Source: Symbiodinium natans
Taxonomy: Eukaryota; Sar; Dinophyceae; Suessiales; Symbiodiniaceae
Length of the DNA: 64,000 nt
NCBI GenBank assembly: GCA_905221605.1
Contig: CAJNDS010002849.1
Coordinates: 146,963-210,962, forward strand
Direction of reading: 5' to 3'
A program made the position numbers and the translations under genes. Below, in pieces: positions 1 through 10,376 of this stretch; the stretch's first letter is position 1; every line of letters starts with the position of its first letter. The notes under the pieces are model-generated. The model saw nothing but the letters and a program-made list of their open reading frames with translations. It was not told where the DNA came from and made no database searches.

Positions 1-549
1 CATGGGTCAAGGCTCTGCCCCTTAAGCTATCTTGAAGCCAATGCGAATACTCCGACAGCAGCAATCATCAAACAACACCCTCACCTGAGTTCCCCATCCC
101 CGTCAGGAGTCCATGATCTCCGCTGTGACCAGTGCTTCAGCCTCTTCCACCCTTAGAAGTTGCAGGCCGCAGGCCTCTTGAAGCTTCATATGAGTTGTGA
201 AATAGGCCCCCCCCCCTTCGTAGCTCTTAGCCCAGAAGCTCTTCCTCTTGGGGCACCTTTGAGGTGAGAATGTTGCCCAAGAGCACGGTGTGGTGGTCTG
301 CGTCCACCTGCTTAAGGGTGGGGGGTCTTGTCAAAAGGGGTGACTTTGGGATGCACAGCGGGTCCTCAGAAAGCTTGCTCGACATGGGGCTGACCAGCTC
401 CTCAGTGAACTTGCAGACACTGGGAGCGATCTTTCAAGACATCCCCAACTGTACCCCGCGGGGGGGCAACCCCAGGATTTAAGACAAAGTAGGCCGGAGA
501 ATTAAATTAGGGTTTTTTTGTTTGTTTTGGGGTTGTTTTTGTTTTTTGC
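1..549. other. no recognisable gene; lead-in to telomere-like array
   Basis: I see no credible coding region here. The reading frames present are short and have no family signature. Towards the end the sequence becomes T- and G-rich (from about 505) and runs into the first TTTAGGG array. Confidence 0.5.
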
Positions 550-866
550 TTTAGGGTTTAGGGTTTAGGGTGCAGGGTTTAGGGTTTAGGGTTTAGGGTT
601 TAGCGTTTAGGGTTTAGGGTTTAGGGTTTAGGGCTTTTTTAGGGCTTTTTAGGGTGTAGGGTTTAGGGTTTAGGGTTTGGGGTTTAGGGTTTAGGGTTTA
701 GGGTTTAGGGTTTAGGGTTTAGGGTTTAGGGTTTAGGGTTTAGGGTTTAGGGTTTAGGGTTTAGGGGTTAGGGGTTTAGGGTTTAGGGGTTAGGGTTTTT
801 AGGGTTTTTAGGGTTTAGGGTTTAGGGTTTTCAGGGTTCAGGAATTAGGGTTTAGGGTTTAGGGTG
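550..866 (+). repeat. interstitial telomere-like array 1 (TTTAGGG)n
   Basis: The plus strand carries dozens of TTTAGGG units with variants such as TTAGGGG, TTTTTAGGG and GTGCAGGG. TTTAGGG is the telomere unit of plants and many algae, including dinoflagellates. The G-rich strand reads left to right and the array is followed by kilobases of other DNA, so it is not a left chromosome end in this assembly. The many variants suggest an old internal array. Confidence 0.95.
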
Positions 867-880
867 TGTCAGGGGAGGGC

Positions 881-915
881 GCGCGCTCGGGTGTGAAACA
901 CCCCGGGCCGCGCGC
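881..915. other. GC-rich hairpin next to telomere-like array
   Basis: A two-part stem: GCGCGC at 881-886 pairs with GCGCGC at 910-915, and an inner stem (889-894 with 898-903) closes on a GAA loop. It lies just right of array 1. Function unknown; similar hairpin-rich spacers flank the next array. Confidence 0.6.
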
Positions 916-1020
916 TCGCGTTGCCCGTCAACCCAAACTATACTCCATTAGGGTTTAGGGTTTATGGAATTTACTTTCTTGTGCTCTGATGCTTGCTTTG
1001 ATGTTTTTAAAGTTGCGCTG

Positions 1021-1760
1021 TTAGGGTTTAAGCTGGGGTTGGGGGTAGCCTCGGCCCTTTTGGGGCCTTCGGCGTGTCAGGGCCCGTAGAGGCCCTTATT
1101 TATTTGAAGGTCAGGGAAGCCCTTTGTGCTTGCTCCTGGATTCCCCTTCTTTTAAGGGCCTCAATTAAGTTGGTGGCTCTTGGGGCCTTTTGGGGGCTTC
1201 CTGGGGGCCTTCCTGGCCTTCTCGGGGAAAAAAGAAGGAAAAAACCATCCATTTCAGTACCAAAAAATCGCATTTTTCATTGCGGGTACGGGCATCCTGG
1301 GGTCCCCCTTCTTTTAGGGGGCCTTTTGAAGCCTTTTGAAGCCTTTTGGTGGCTCTTGGGGTCTCTCGGGGCCTTGTTCGGACCTTCGGCGTGTCAGGGG
1401 CCGTAGAGGCTATTCATTTGAAGGTCAAGGAACCTATTAGTTTTTTTTCGCCAATGAGTATTTCAATGGCTAGGGTTTAAGCTGGGGTTCGGGGTAGCCT
1501 CGGCCCTTTTCGGGCCTTCGGCAAGTTAGGGCCCGTAGAGGCCCTTATTTGCTTGAAGGCCTTCGCAGGGTTTTGCGGTGTTAGGGTTTAAGCTGGGGTT
1601 CGGGGTAGCCTCGGCCCTTTGCGGGCCTTCGGCACGTTAGGGCCCGTAGAGGCCCTTATTTGCTTGAAGGTCGCAGGGTTTTGCGGTGTTAGGATTTAAG
1701 CTGGGGTTCGGGGTAGCCTCGGCCCTTTTCGGGCCTTCGGCGCGTCAGGGCCCTTGCTGA
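1021..1760. repeat. tandem repeat of about 108-111 bp with related copy upstream
   Basis: A segment beginning with AGCTGGGGTT and running through a 'GTAGCCTCGGCCC...GGGCCTTCGGC' core occurs at 1031, 1480, 1591 and 1699. The last three are spaced by 111 and 108 bases; the first is separated by a diverged stretch. Each copy starts right after a TTAGGGTTTA-like sequence, so the unit may have grown out of telomere-like DNA. Confidence 0.85.
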
Positions 1761-2519
1761 TTTGGGGGCTTCCTGGGGCTTTCCTGGTCCTTTTGGGGTG
1801 AAATGGAGGGGTGCCCAAAGCTATCGATTTCAGTACTAAAAAAGAACATTTTTCATTGCGGGCAGGGGTGCCTAAAACCATCGTCTTCAATATTCAATTT
1901 TCATTGTGGGCACGGACAAATCTTGTGGTCCCCCTTCTTTTCGTGGGCCTTTTGAAGCTTTGAAGCCTTTTGGTGGCTCTTGGCGCCTCTTGGGGGCTTC
2001 CTGGGCTTTCCTGCCGCTTCAAGCGCAAAAAAGGGTGCAAAAGGGGGCGTTGGCCGGGGCCCAGGGGCCCTTGGCCCCGGCAGGCCCTTGGCCCGGAAGG
2101 GCCCTTGGCCGGTTTTGGGCGGGGTCTTAGTCTAGAACAGAGCCCTTTGCGTTCTGGGGGCCTCTTGGCTTCTCCCGGCCTTGGCCCCCCTTAGCCAGAA
2201 GCTTGCTCGGGGCCCTTGGCCTGAGGGGGGGTGGGGCTTTGACCCGAAAACGTAGAAAGGGTCTTTGGCCCAAATTTGTTCGGGGGGCCCTTTGGGGGCC
2301 TAGGCCTCGAGGGCCCTTGGTCCAGCGGGCCTTGGCCCGGGGGGCCCTTGGCCCGGGGGCCCTTGTCCTGGAACCCTTGGGTGAAAAAGCCCTATTTGAC
2401 CCAAATCAGGAAATTCAGCAACCAGCCTGTGTGGACGGTCCAGGAATCCAGCCACCAGGGCAGGGGGCGCCCTCCGGGGGGGCCCGGCAAACCCTGAACC
2501 CGAAACCCTGAACCGACCT
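1761..2519. other. GC-rich low-complexity region, no recognisable gene
   Basis: Dominated by recurrent GGCCCTTGG / CCCTTGGCC blocks, densest at 2040-2390. Frames are open on the plus strand only because of this composition; the translations are Gly/Pro/Leu/Ala-rich without any family feature. Confidence 0.5.
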
Positions 2520-2765
2520 CCAGAGGCAAAGGGTTACGATTTGGGGTTATACTTTAGCTACGCTAAAGGTGGTCTGGGTGCCGGCCATCCCTTAACCGAG
2601 TACTGACGTTGTCGTAAAAAAGGCCGATGTCCGTTGGCCTGTCCAGGACAGACGGTGAGGCTTAACCCTCACCTTTCCGTTTCTCTTTTCGCTTGGGCGC
2701 TCGGGCTGTAAGGCCCTCGGCCGAGCGTTCGGGGTCTGTCGCTCGACGGAAGCGACCCCTCACTT
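2520..2765. other. structured spacer between telomere-like arrays
   Basis: This non-repetitive stretch contains at least three perfect short hairpins: 2552-2558 with 2562-2568 (CTTTAGC/GCTAAAG, 3-base loop), 2698-2704 with 2721-2727 (CGCTCGG/CCGAGCG), and 2738-2743 with 2751-2756 (GTCGCT/AGCGAC). It could be a structured RNA or a subtelomere-like spacer. I compared it by eye with 5S rRNA and tRNA layouts and could not match it. Confidence 0.5.
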
Positions 2766-3098
2766 AGTTTAGGGTTAGGGTTTAGGGTTTAGGGTTTAGG
2801 GTTTAGGGTTTAGGGTTTAGGGTTTAGGGTTTAGGGTTTAGGGTTTAGGGTTTAGGGTTTAGGGTGTAGGGTGTAGGGGTTAGGGTTTAGGGTTTAGGGT
2901 TTAGGGTTTAGGGTTTAGGGTTTAGGGTTTAGGGTTTAGGGTTTAGGGTTTAGGGTTTAGGGTTTAGGGTTTAGGGTTTAGGGTTTAGGGTTTAGGGTTT
3001 AGGGTTTAGGGTTTAGGGGTTAGGGTTTCGGGGTTAGGGTTTAGGGTTTAGGGTTTAGGGTTTAGGGTTTAGGGTTTAGGGTTTAGGGTTTAGGGTTT
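2766..3098 (+). repeat. interstitial telomere-like array 2 (TTTAGGG)n
   Basis: Nearly uninterrupted TTTAGGG units on the plus strand with a few variants (TGTAGGG, TTTCGGGG, TTAGGG). It is cleaner than array 1. Same orientation as arrays 1 and 3. Confidence 0.95.
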
Positions 3099-3102
3099 GT
3101 CT

Positions 3103-3186
3103 CGCCGCGCCGCGGCAGTAGATGTCATGCGGAGATGGCGCCCCAACACACCCAGGGGGTGTGAGGGGGCGGCATATGTCGCGGCG
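3103..3186. other. nested hairpin at the edge of array 2
   Basis: Three nested arms: CGCCGCG at 3103-3109 with CGCGGCG at 3180-3186; CGCCCC at 3139-3144 with GGGGCG at 3166-3171; CACACCC at 3147-3153 with GGGTGTG at 3157-3163. It follows the array directly. Function unknown. Confidence 0.55.
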
Positions 3187-3339
3187 GCGTATATTGAAGT
3201 TGGAGCCACCACAACCAGAAAGGTTGGGTTGTTTTATTTTTCCCGCCCCCTGCTTACGCAGGCATCCACCCAACTTTTCTCCTTTTAGGGTTTCGGGCTA
3301 ACGCCCTAAATTCCCACTTCCCATCCCCCATCCTTCGCG

Positions 3340-3632
3340 GGGGAAGGGGAGGTGGGGGGGGGGTGGGGAGGGGGGGGGAGGGGGAGGGAGGGGGGAAGGG
3401 GAGGGGGGGGGGGGGAGGGGGGGGCGAGGGGGGAGGGTGGTGGGGGGGGGGTGGGGGAGGGGGGGAGGGGGGCGGGGGTGGGGGGGTGGGGGTGGGGTGG
3501 GGGTGTGGTGTGGGGAGGTGGGGAGGTTGGAGGGGGGGAGGGAGGGAGGGGGGGGGGGGGGGGTAAGGGGGAGGGGGCCAGGGGGGGCCAGGGGGGGCGG
3601 GGGGGGGGCCAGGGGGGCCAGGGGGGGCAGGG
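3340..3632 (+). repeat. G-tract-rich low-complexity DNA
   Basis: Almost pure purine/G runs with interspersed A, T and C on the plus strand. Many runs of four or more G allow G-quadruplex formation. The long Gly-rich (plus) and Pro-rich (minus) reading frames here are artefacts of composition. Confidence 0.9.
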
Positions 3633-4025
3633 TTCAAAAAAACCGGGTTTGTGGGTTTGGTAGTGGGTTTTTGAGCAATCGCCCAGGCTGACCTGCCTTG
3701 CGGCCCCTCTGGTCCCTCAACACGCTCCGTCAGGGGCCCGGCGCCAGGGGCCTCCGGAGGGGGGCCCAGGGACCACGTGCAGAAGCCACTTTCGGTACAG
3801 GTCGCCAGGTTTAGGCTTTCTTAATAATACTTGAGAATCGGAGAAGGGGGGCGGGGTACCCCAGGCGGGGTACTGCACCGGCACTGGAGGTGCAGCTCAC
3901 GCTCAACACAACTCTTTAGGCTTGCACAGGAGCTCCAAGCGATGGTGCTAATCGCTGTCGGGTGATTTCTGGGTCCAGGCACCCTAGAGAAGGGTGGGTA
4001 CGGCCTAAGCAGGCCTGGGTGGGAA
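3633..4025. other. unique spacer, no recognisable gene
   Basis: GC-rich sequence between the G-rich tract and array 3. It includes GGGTACCCC and CGGGGTAC motifs near 3855-3875 that resemble short inverted pieces. No coding signal seen. Confidence 0.4.
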
Positions 4026-4300
4026 TTTAGGGTTTAGGGTTTAGGGTTTAGGGTTTAGGGTTTAGGGTTTAGGGTTTAGGGTTTAGGGTTTAGGGTTTAG
4101 GGTTTAGGGTTTAGGGTTTAGGGTTTAGGGTTTAGGGTTTAGGGTTTAGGGTTTAGGGTTTAGGTGTTAGGGTTTAGGGTTTAGGGTTTAGGGTTTAGGG
4201 TTTAGGGTTTAGGGTTTAGGGTTTAGGGTTTAGGGTTTAGTGTTTAGGGTTTAGGGTTTAGGGTTTAGGGTTTAGGGTTTAGGGTTTAGGGTTTAGGGTT
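4026..4300 (+). repeat. interstitial telomere-like array 3 (TTTAGGG)n
   Basis: Almost perfect TTTAGGG units on the plus strand, interrupted only by TGTTAGGG-like variants. Right of it the sequence becomes ordinary, so this is the right edge of the telomere-like cluster. Confidence 0.95.
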
Positions 4301-7300
4301 GCCCTCAGGTGCAGACCGAAAAAAACGTTTGTAAAAATGCATGAAAAAGCAGGTCCCCCCCCCCCCCCCAACAATCTCCCGTCAAGATCTCCCGAAAAAT
4401 CTGCCTAAATCAAGAGCCGTGCTTCCTCGGGGTTCGTGCCATTCCGCATCAATCGCAGCTGCTTGACCTCGGCTTCAAAACTGCCAGCCCACGACTGGCA
4501 CTGACGCGCAAAGCTGTTCAAAAAAAATCAATTCATCTCGGTTTGATAGAGGGCTTCAGGAGTTGTCGGGCTCTCGAAGTCAAACCAGTTCTAGAGTTCA
4601 CGAAGTGGTTGAAGGAGGTGGGCTCAGGGTGGCTCAAGACCTCGAAATGTCCCCTGGAACACGCTTGGGCCGCCTCAGTGGCCCACCTGAGAGCAGAGAC
4701 TTAACGATATTGTTGATTATTAGGCCTACAATCTATAGTTCAGTTTTGCATTTGAAGAAGCGTGCAGTGCAAGCAAGGCTCCTGCTTCGGAACCAGTTGC
4801 TCCATTGTCGACAGTGCAGACGCCTCGATTCAGACCCCAACCGCTGACACTCCAACGACCCGCTGAACCGGAAACTGGGGCAAAAGGACTAGCAACTCCA
4901 TAGGCGAGGTGCCAGAGCTGGATATTTCTAAGGCGTGGCATTCTGTAGCACTAGCTGCCTCCCTGCCAGCGAGTCGCCGGAGGGTTCGGCTTGTGGAATG
5001 TCTCGTAAAGCTTGGAAGCGACAGACGTGGCTAACGCTGCCTGCGCGGACGTTGCGAGCGGATCCCTCCGAGTCTCTGTTGAAATCCAAATTCTCTCTTC
5101 TTTTTCTCCACTGCCTTGGCTCCTCCAGCGAACCCTACGAACACGCAGGACACTCGAGGGGAAACTGCAGAACCACACCTTCTTACGGACTGAGAAGCCT
5201 AGCCTCTGACAGCAGCGGCCGCCAATGCAAGAATGGGAAAAGCTGTTTGGACAATGTTTTGGAGCAAGAAAGCAATCTTCCTCGACAAGATCCCTTTATG
5301 CATGCATGGAGGTTTCTGGCATGCAGCAGCTCTCCCTGTTGCGAGTAAGAAGAACCTCCCCGCCGCACTGAGCGAACTCAGAATCATGTGCAGACTGATA
5401 CGCCGTGGGGACGAAAGCTTTGTGGACTATGAACAGCTTTCACACTCTCACGGACAAAAGAACTATTTACCACCAACAGGAGAAGTTCTCGTCCTTTGTC
5501 GTCCGGCCAGTGTGGTGGCTCTACAGCCTACGAGCCTACACGACGATTGAAGTAAGCAAGGGAGAGAGTGGGGAACCTCCGACATCCTGGCCGTTTCAAT
5601 GCGCTTGGCGCGGTCCAGCCCGCCTTAAACTGCAGCCTACAGAAATGGATGCTGGATGCTGATAGCCTCCTTTCCACTTTGACTCTCGGGGGAAAAGTAG
5701 ACCAGCTGGCTACGGCTTGCAGCATGTCAAGATGAGCATATGCATACGCTGACTTGCAGCCGACTGCCATGTCCCGTTTGAAAGTGAGTGCCCATGGCAG
5801 AATGCTGAAAAGCCAAGCATTGCATGGTCAGGCTCAACTACTAGAACCCAGCAGTCCATGCAGTCCATGCTCCTCACGCCTGATGATTTCCTTGAACAGT
5901 CCTTTAGACTTTCTGGCCTTCTCCTCCCACGCATCCAGGCGCATTCCGGTGAAGGAGGTGGATGCCAAGGGTTCGAGGATGATCCTAGGCCGAAAGCCCT
6001 CCTTGTGCATGCAACTACGACATACTTGATGCTGTTCCCTATCCGCACATCTATCATCTCATCTCTCCTCTCTAATCACATCTGTCTCTTTCTAGCAGGT
6101 CTAGCCTCCTGACGTTTACTTATCCGGAACACTGTCGCGCTCTTCTTCCCCGCGTTCTTGAGGCACATGCCCTCAAGCCCAAAGCGGAGAAGGGTCACAC
6201 GCGTCTAGTCTAGTTGAATCTTGAAGGCCCAACCCTCTTCAGGTGCTCAGGTGTACTAAAACTCTCCACCAAGGTTCCCGTCTTTCTCAAGTAGCTCTGC
6301 CGCTCCTCGGCTTGCTCTTACAGGCCCACCCAGGCACGAGCCTAGTGACTTCGTGTTCCAGCCCAGCTCGAAAAACTGATCCCAAGACTGTCGGGGACTT
6401 GAGAGTGTCACCGTTGGGAGATCATTTTGCCAACTCGAAGCAAAGTCTCAGAATGCCTGGGGCCTTGGGGCCTTGGGAATTCTAGTAGATCCTTGCAGGC
6501 AAAAGGCGTGCTGCTTTTTCGAGTGCATGACGACCTTGAACAGGGTTCAACAGATGCCGAAGGATGTGGAGGGAGTTGGGGCCCTTGGAATCTTCCGGAT
6601 CCTTAAACCTTCACAGCAACCGTTCACTTATCTCGGCACCTATATTTACACACGTGCGCTGCCAGCAGGATGGCATTGGCACTGTAGATGGACCTTTTTG
6701 GCATTAGAAACAGATCTTGTCTCCGTGGCCTCTAGCGCATTGGTGGGTCTTAACCAACCTGTACGACATCTCGGGGGTCCGAGAAGCGTGGTGTACTGTG
6801 ATCAAGCATTGTCTCGATGTTCTCACTCGTGCTGTTCGGTGGAGTCTTTTTGCCGTTTTTGTCAGAAGCTCGTGGGACACAAGAGCTCGAATGCTGAAAG
6901 CAAGCTGCTGGGGCCTTCGTCAAGGATAGGAATGCAGAACGCCCAAAGTTGTAATCAGCTCCTGAAATTCTGGTCCAACTGTGGGGCACATATACATATA
7001 TGTATATATGAACCGTATTCTTCTATATATACACACCTACGTGCTACCCCGACCCACCAGAACCCACAGTTTGAGCTTCGCATATGCACTTGGAAGGTTA
7101 CGAAACCAGACAGTTTTTGTATTTCAAGATCATTCAATATCCGGAGGGTGAGGGTTTAACGTTCTGTGCACACGCGTGCAGTGTTTTCCTACACAGTGCA
7201 GCGGCTCGCTCCATGGGACACTCGCCCATAGTACGTTGGAGATCCCTAACACAGGGGCATCCCTCCTACGAGCATGAGAAGCCGCAAGTCTCACTCCTAC

Positions 7301-7465
7301 CTGCACGACACTCACACAAGCACAGCTCAGCACTCACTCCTACCGACCCTACACAGCGCACAGCACTCACCTAGTAACAAGCAGCTCGAGCACAACGCTA
7401 AGCAGACTGTAGGTGTATGCACATGCCTATCAACGCAGAAGCAACGCGGCACATTGTTTTCCTTG
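4301..7465. other. 3.1 kb without a gene I can support
   Basis: Short overlapping frames exist on both strands but none shows a family signature or a consistent strand preference. A 228-codon plus-strand frame at 6473-7159 runs through an AT microsatellite and I do not accept it. The only structured items are a C-tract near 4354, the AT-rich stretch at 6989-7033 and the dispersed repeat at about 7036-7090. Confidence 0.4.
7036..7090 (+). repeat. dispersed repeat, copy A (AT microsatellite plus conserved tail)
   Basis: After an ATATAT stretch the sequence GTGCTACCCCGACCCACCAG and a tail ending in TTTGAGCTTCGCAT appear. Nearly the same string occurs on the opposite strand at about 10960-11012, also next to an AT microsatellite. 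The pairing of AT microsatellite and tail suggests a dispersed, probably transposed, element. Confidence 0.7.
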
Positions 7466-10106
7466 TCATTTGAAGTCCAGAGCGTGCTCCCCTCTCAGAG
7501 AGCTCTGAACCCCAGCAGGCAGCATGGCTACACATGCTTTGCACCACGGCCTGCCCAAGGCCACACCGTGAAGAATGTCGTCTATCCACATGACTCCTTC
7601 TTTGAAGATGGAGCGTTGCCCTTCCTGGGCTTGGCGCCAGCGGCAGGCTGGCTGTGGCTCTGCTACCGTGGCTTTGGCAGCTAACACGTGGATAGCAGAC
7701 CGCTCACGCACACTCGTGAGCAGTTTTACTGGCAGGGCTACAGACACCGGCGGCGACGTGCTAGAATCTGCAAGGCGACGAAGCCATGTAAACAAGTCAC
7801 CGCTTTTATCACGCGTGATGAGATGCTCTGGGTCGATTGCACGCAACTGCCGCAAGTGATCAAGTGCGGTATCGAACGACACACCCTGAACATGTGCGAC
7901 CACAACTGCAGCTATGCACGGCGCATGGTGCACTCCGGCCGCGCAGTGGATATAGACAGAACCCTTGGCAGCCAGGGTGTTGAAAAGGCACTGGCGAACA
8001 GCTGCCCAACTCTCCTGCCTAGACGTGGAGTCCGCTAGGGGAATGTGGAGGCTGTACACGCCTGGGTGGGCATACCTTGGCTCGTCCGCAATGGACTCAC
8101 GGGCGCAAGAGATTACAAGCTTGACATCGTGGTGTTGGAACATTTGAGCATGTGCCTGAAGAGGAGGGCCGCCTAATAAAACCAACGGAAGGGGGCGGCT
8201 GGGGTCCCACCTGGCTACGACGGTCGGCGGCTCAGGATCACAACTCCGGCCTGGACGAACCCAGCGATTTCTGGCTACACGCTCAAACAAACACTCTTGA
8301 GACTCAGAGTCGCGCTCAGGCGTCATTACAGGCTCCTCGACCTGTACAGGAGCTGCCGGGGCAGGGCTGGCAACAGGCTGGGTCAGAGGCCGCCTATCAA
8401 GGATTAGCTTTGGTCTGGATTCAGAAGGAGCTCTCCGGCCGTCAAGCTTAACGAGAGACAGATCTGGAGCAGTTGCAGCACTCCCTGCGCTCACTGCACG
8501 CGCTGGCACCGCCTCTCGCGGTCTCTTGCACTGCTTCTGGCGCACGGGCGCAGCGGGCAGCTCAACTGAGTGCGTACGGAGACGCGCCAAGCTGGAGTGG
8601 CGGAGGCGGAAGGCTTGCTCGCCTGTCATGCAATGCGACCCACGCCACGCATACTCCACCTCAGCAGCCTCTGCCAACTCGGCAGCCACAGCTTGGCGCG
8701 CTCTCTGGAATGACACGCGGATGCACTCGCTATCAGCATGCTCCCACGAGGAACAGGCCTGATCGAGAAGGAGCTCCTTCATGACGTACCTGAGCTGGTG
8801 CTTGATCAAAGTCGCTTGTTTAAGCTTTGCCCGATGATATCGCCAGGGCATCACATTCTGGCCGCGACGCGGTTTTTCTAACCAATTCCCCAAAGCGCAC
8901 ACTTCAGTGGGATCCAACCCTCCCAGCAGTGATAGTGTAACTGGAATTTGGCGCCAGGACTTCGAACTAACTCGACGCGACTCAGCCGGTGGCAAGAGAG
9001 ATGACATGGCCAGGCACACCTGGCTACGCACAGCCTGGGGCTTCAACTCCTCACCCGAGGTGACGCGAAAACCCACACACTTCTGCAACTCCGGCTTGTC
9101 TTGCCTTCTCAACGCCTCCAGGAACATGCCACCGAAGTCGCAATTAGTGATTGAAAATCTCGGGCAACTCCAAAGAAATCCTGCCCGTAAACGGCCTTGC
9201 TTGCCGCGCACACACTCGAACAGCATGGTACACTGGTCCAACTGGATGAGTCTGCTACGTTGCACATGCATGAAACGCACGCAGCCCGTTGCTTGACACC
9301 ACGTAGCAAATAACCCTGGCCAGTCCGGATGGCTGTTGCGGTGGGCAATTGCAATCTGCTGTTCCAACAAGAGCAGCATAGCCGGCTGTGCAACTGGGGC
9401 CTGCTTAGCACCATGCCCCAAAGCTCCGGGCTTGGCAGTTCGAAACGTGAGAGCTAGATCAAGATCTATAGCTAGGTGCAGACGCTTGCGCATGAAGCAC
9501 AAAGCAGGCAACACGCGGCTGGCTGCTGGACTATCCATGACAAACTGCGCCACTTGCACAGCGGATAGGTCCGCAACACACGCTGCCTGCTGCCCTGCCC
9601 ACTCGCAGAGCTCTGACCATGTGCGCGCCACCTTGCGCAACGTCGCTTCTTCTGCTGACAACAGTACTGGATCATGGGCTGACTTCAGCACCTTGCAACT
9701 GCTTGGCGAACTTGCTGGCCTTTTGCAAAACCTCCACCAGCAACGGGCGGTGCTTGGCGTTGCTCTCTGAAAGAGGGGCAGCTGAGCTCTTTTGTGTTGC
9801 GCTTGCAGCACCAGGCACCCTCGCTGGCCTGTCTTGCTGGACCACCTTCGCCTCGACCCGAGCCAGGTTGCTGGTCTGTCGCAACGACGGACAGGTCGGG
9901 GGCTGTTGCCGTTCGTAGAGGTCCCGCACCTTCACCCCCAGGCCTCGCCGGCACTCCGCCCGAGCAGCTGCCCAAGCATCGGCCACAACCAGTCCAGCCT
10001 CTTGCTCTGCCTCCTGCCTGCTGTTGAAGTAAAACGCCAACTCACCCCGAGTCTCCAAGCCAGCATCCCGCATGAAGGCATCCATGAAAGCTTCACCCAG
10101 CTGCAG
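7466..10106 (-). CDS. tyrosine-recombinase-like protein with C-terminal dual-specificity-phosphatase-like domain (element-borne)
   Basis: The main frame (9811 to 7466, 781 codons) has a tyrosine-recombinase-like core at residues 140-345. Candidate catalytic residues are R179 (CVRFMHVQRS), R287 (SKSWRQIP), an LGNW motif at 307-310 and Y325 (MPWRYHRAK); the His of the usual HxxR pair is not conserved. A Pro/Arg-rich linker follows. A dual-specificity-phosphatase-like fold lies at about 530-660, with an acid-loop Asp (IPLADS) and the P-loop HCAAGVHHAP at 622-631. The C-terminus has a CKAC pair. I recall this arrangement as an amplified dinoflagellate family, so it is probably element-derived. 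Upstream coding continues in another frame (10106 to about 9700, containing EAFMDAFMRDAGLETRGEL) after a good acceptor (TTCTTGCAG at 10115-10107). The switch to the main frame needs a short intron or a frameshift. The first codon at 9811 is GTG and is not a believable start. The P-loop Arg is replaced by His629 (CAT at 7927-7925), so phosphatase activity is doubtful. Confidence 0.75.
9672..10106 (-). CDS. 5' exon or frameshifted N-terminal part of the recombinase-like gene
   Basis: This frame differs from the 781-codon frame and overlaps it at 9672-9811. It begins after a pyrimidine-rich acceptor and encodes LGEAFMDAFMRDAGLETRGE, then a region rich in Ala, Glu and Arg (VADAWAAARAECRRGLGVK), and ends with KFAKQLQGAEVSP. 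The 'GL.T..ELAF' style of N-terminal segment is what I recall preceding the recombinase domain in related dinoflagellate proteins. Whether the frame change is an intron, a sequencing error or decay cannot be told from the sequence. Confidence 0.5.
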   Translation of the reverse strand: MQLGEAFMDAFMRDAGLETRGELAFYFNSRQEAEQEAGLVVADAWAAARAECRRGLGVKVRDLYERQQPPTCPSLRQTSNLARVEAKVVQQDRPARVPGAASATQKSSAAPLSESNAKHRPLLVEVLQKASKFAKQLQGAEVSP

Positions 10107-10376
10107 CTGCAAGAAGTGAGCAAGGACAAGCACGACAAGTGCACAAACAACACGCCCCGTGACTCTGGGCACACCCCCACACACAGGGGTCAACTCTTGA
10201 CGGCCATTTTGGCTTGTGACAGCAAGCAACATGGGAATCAATATTCAAACGACTGGCGCGGCGCAAGAACGAACACTGTTCACCTAGCCTGCCCAATGCA
10301 CAAAACAGTAACAGAGTTGAGAGAGCGTGCAGAACGGCACCCATGTGAAACCAGCCTCTCAGCGCCCACACGCCCT

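Noticed and set aside
2520-2620. Resemblance to 5S rRNA
   Set aside because: Only a few short words (AGTACT, GGGATGG-like) match and the order and spacing of conserved boxes do not.
3254-3691. Pro-rich (minus) and Gly-rich (plus) open frames
   Set aside because: Pure composition effect of the G-tract region.
6473-7159. 228-codon plus-strand frame
   Set aside because: No protein-like pattern; it runs through an AT microsatellite and the dispersed repeat.
10203-10214. Match to part of the dinoflagellate spliced leader (GCCATTTTGGCT)
   Set aside because: Only 12 bases match, the flanks do not, and it is on the strand opposite to the nearby gene. A shorter partial match (TGGCTCAAG near 4631) is equally likely to be chance.
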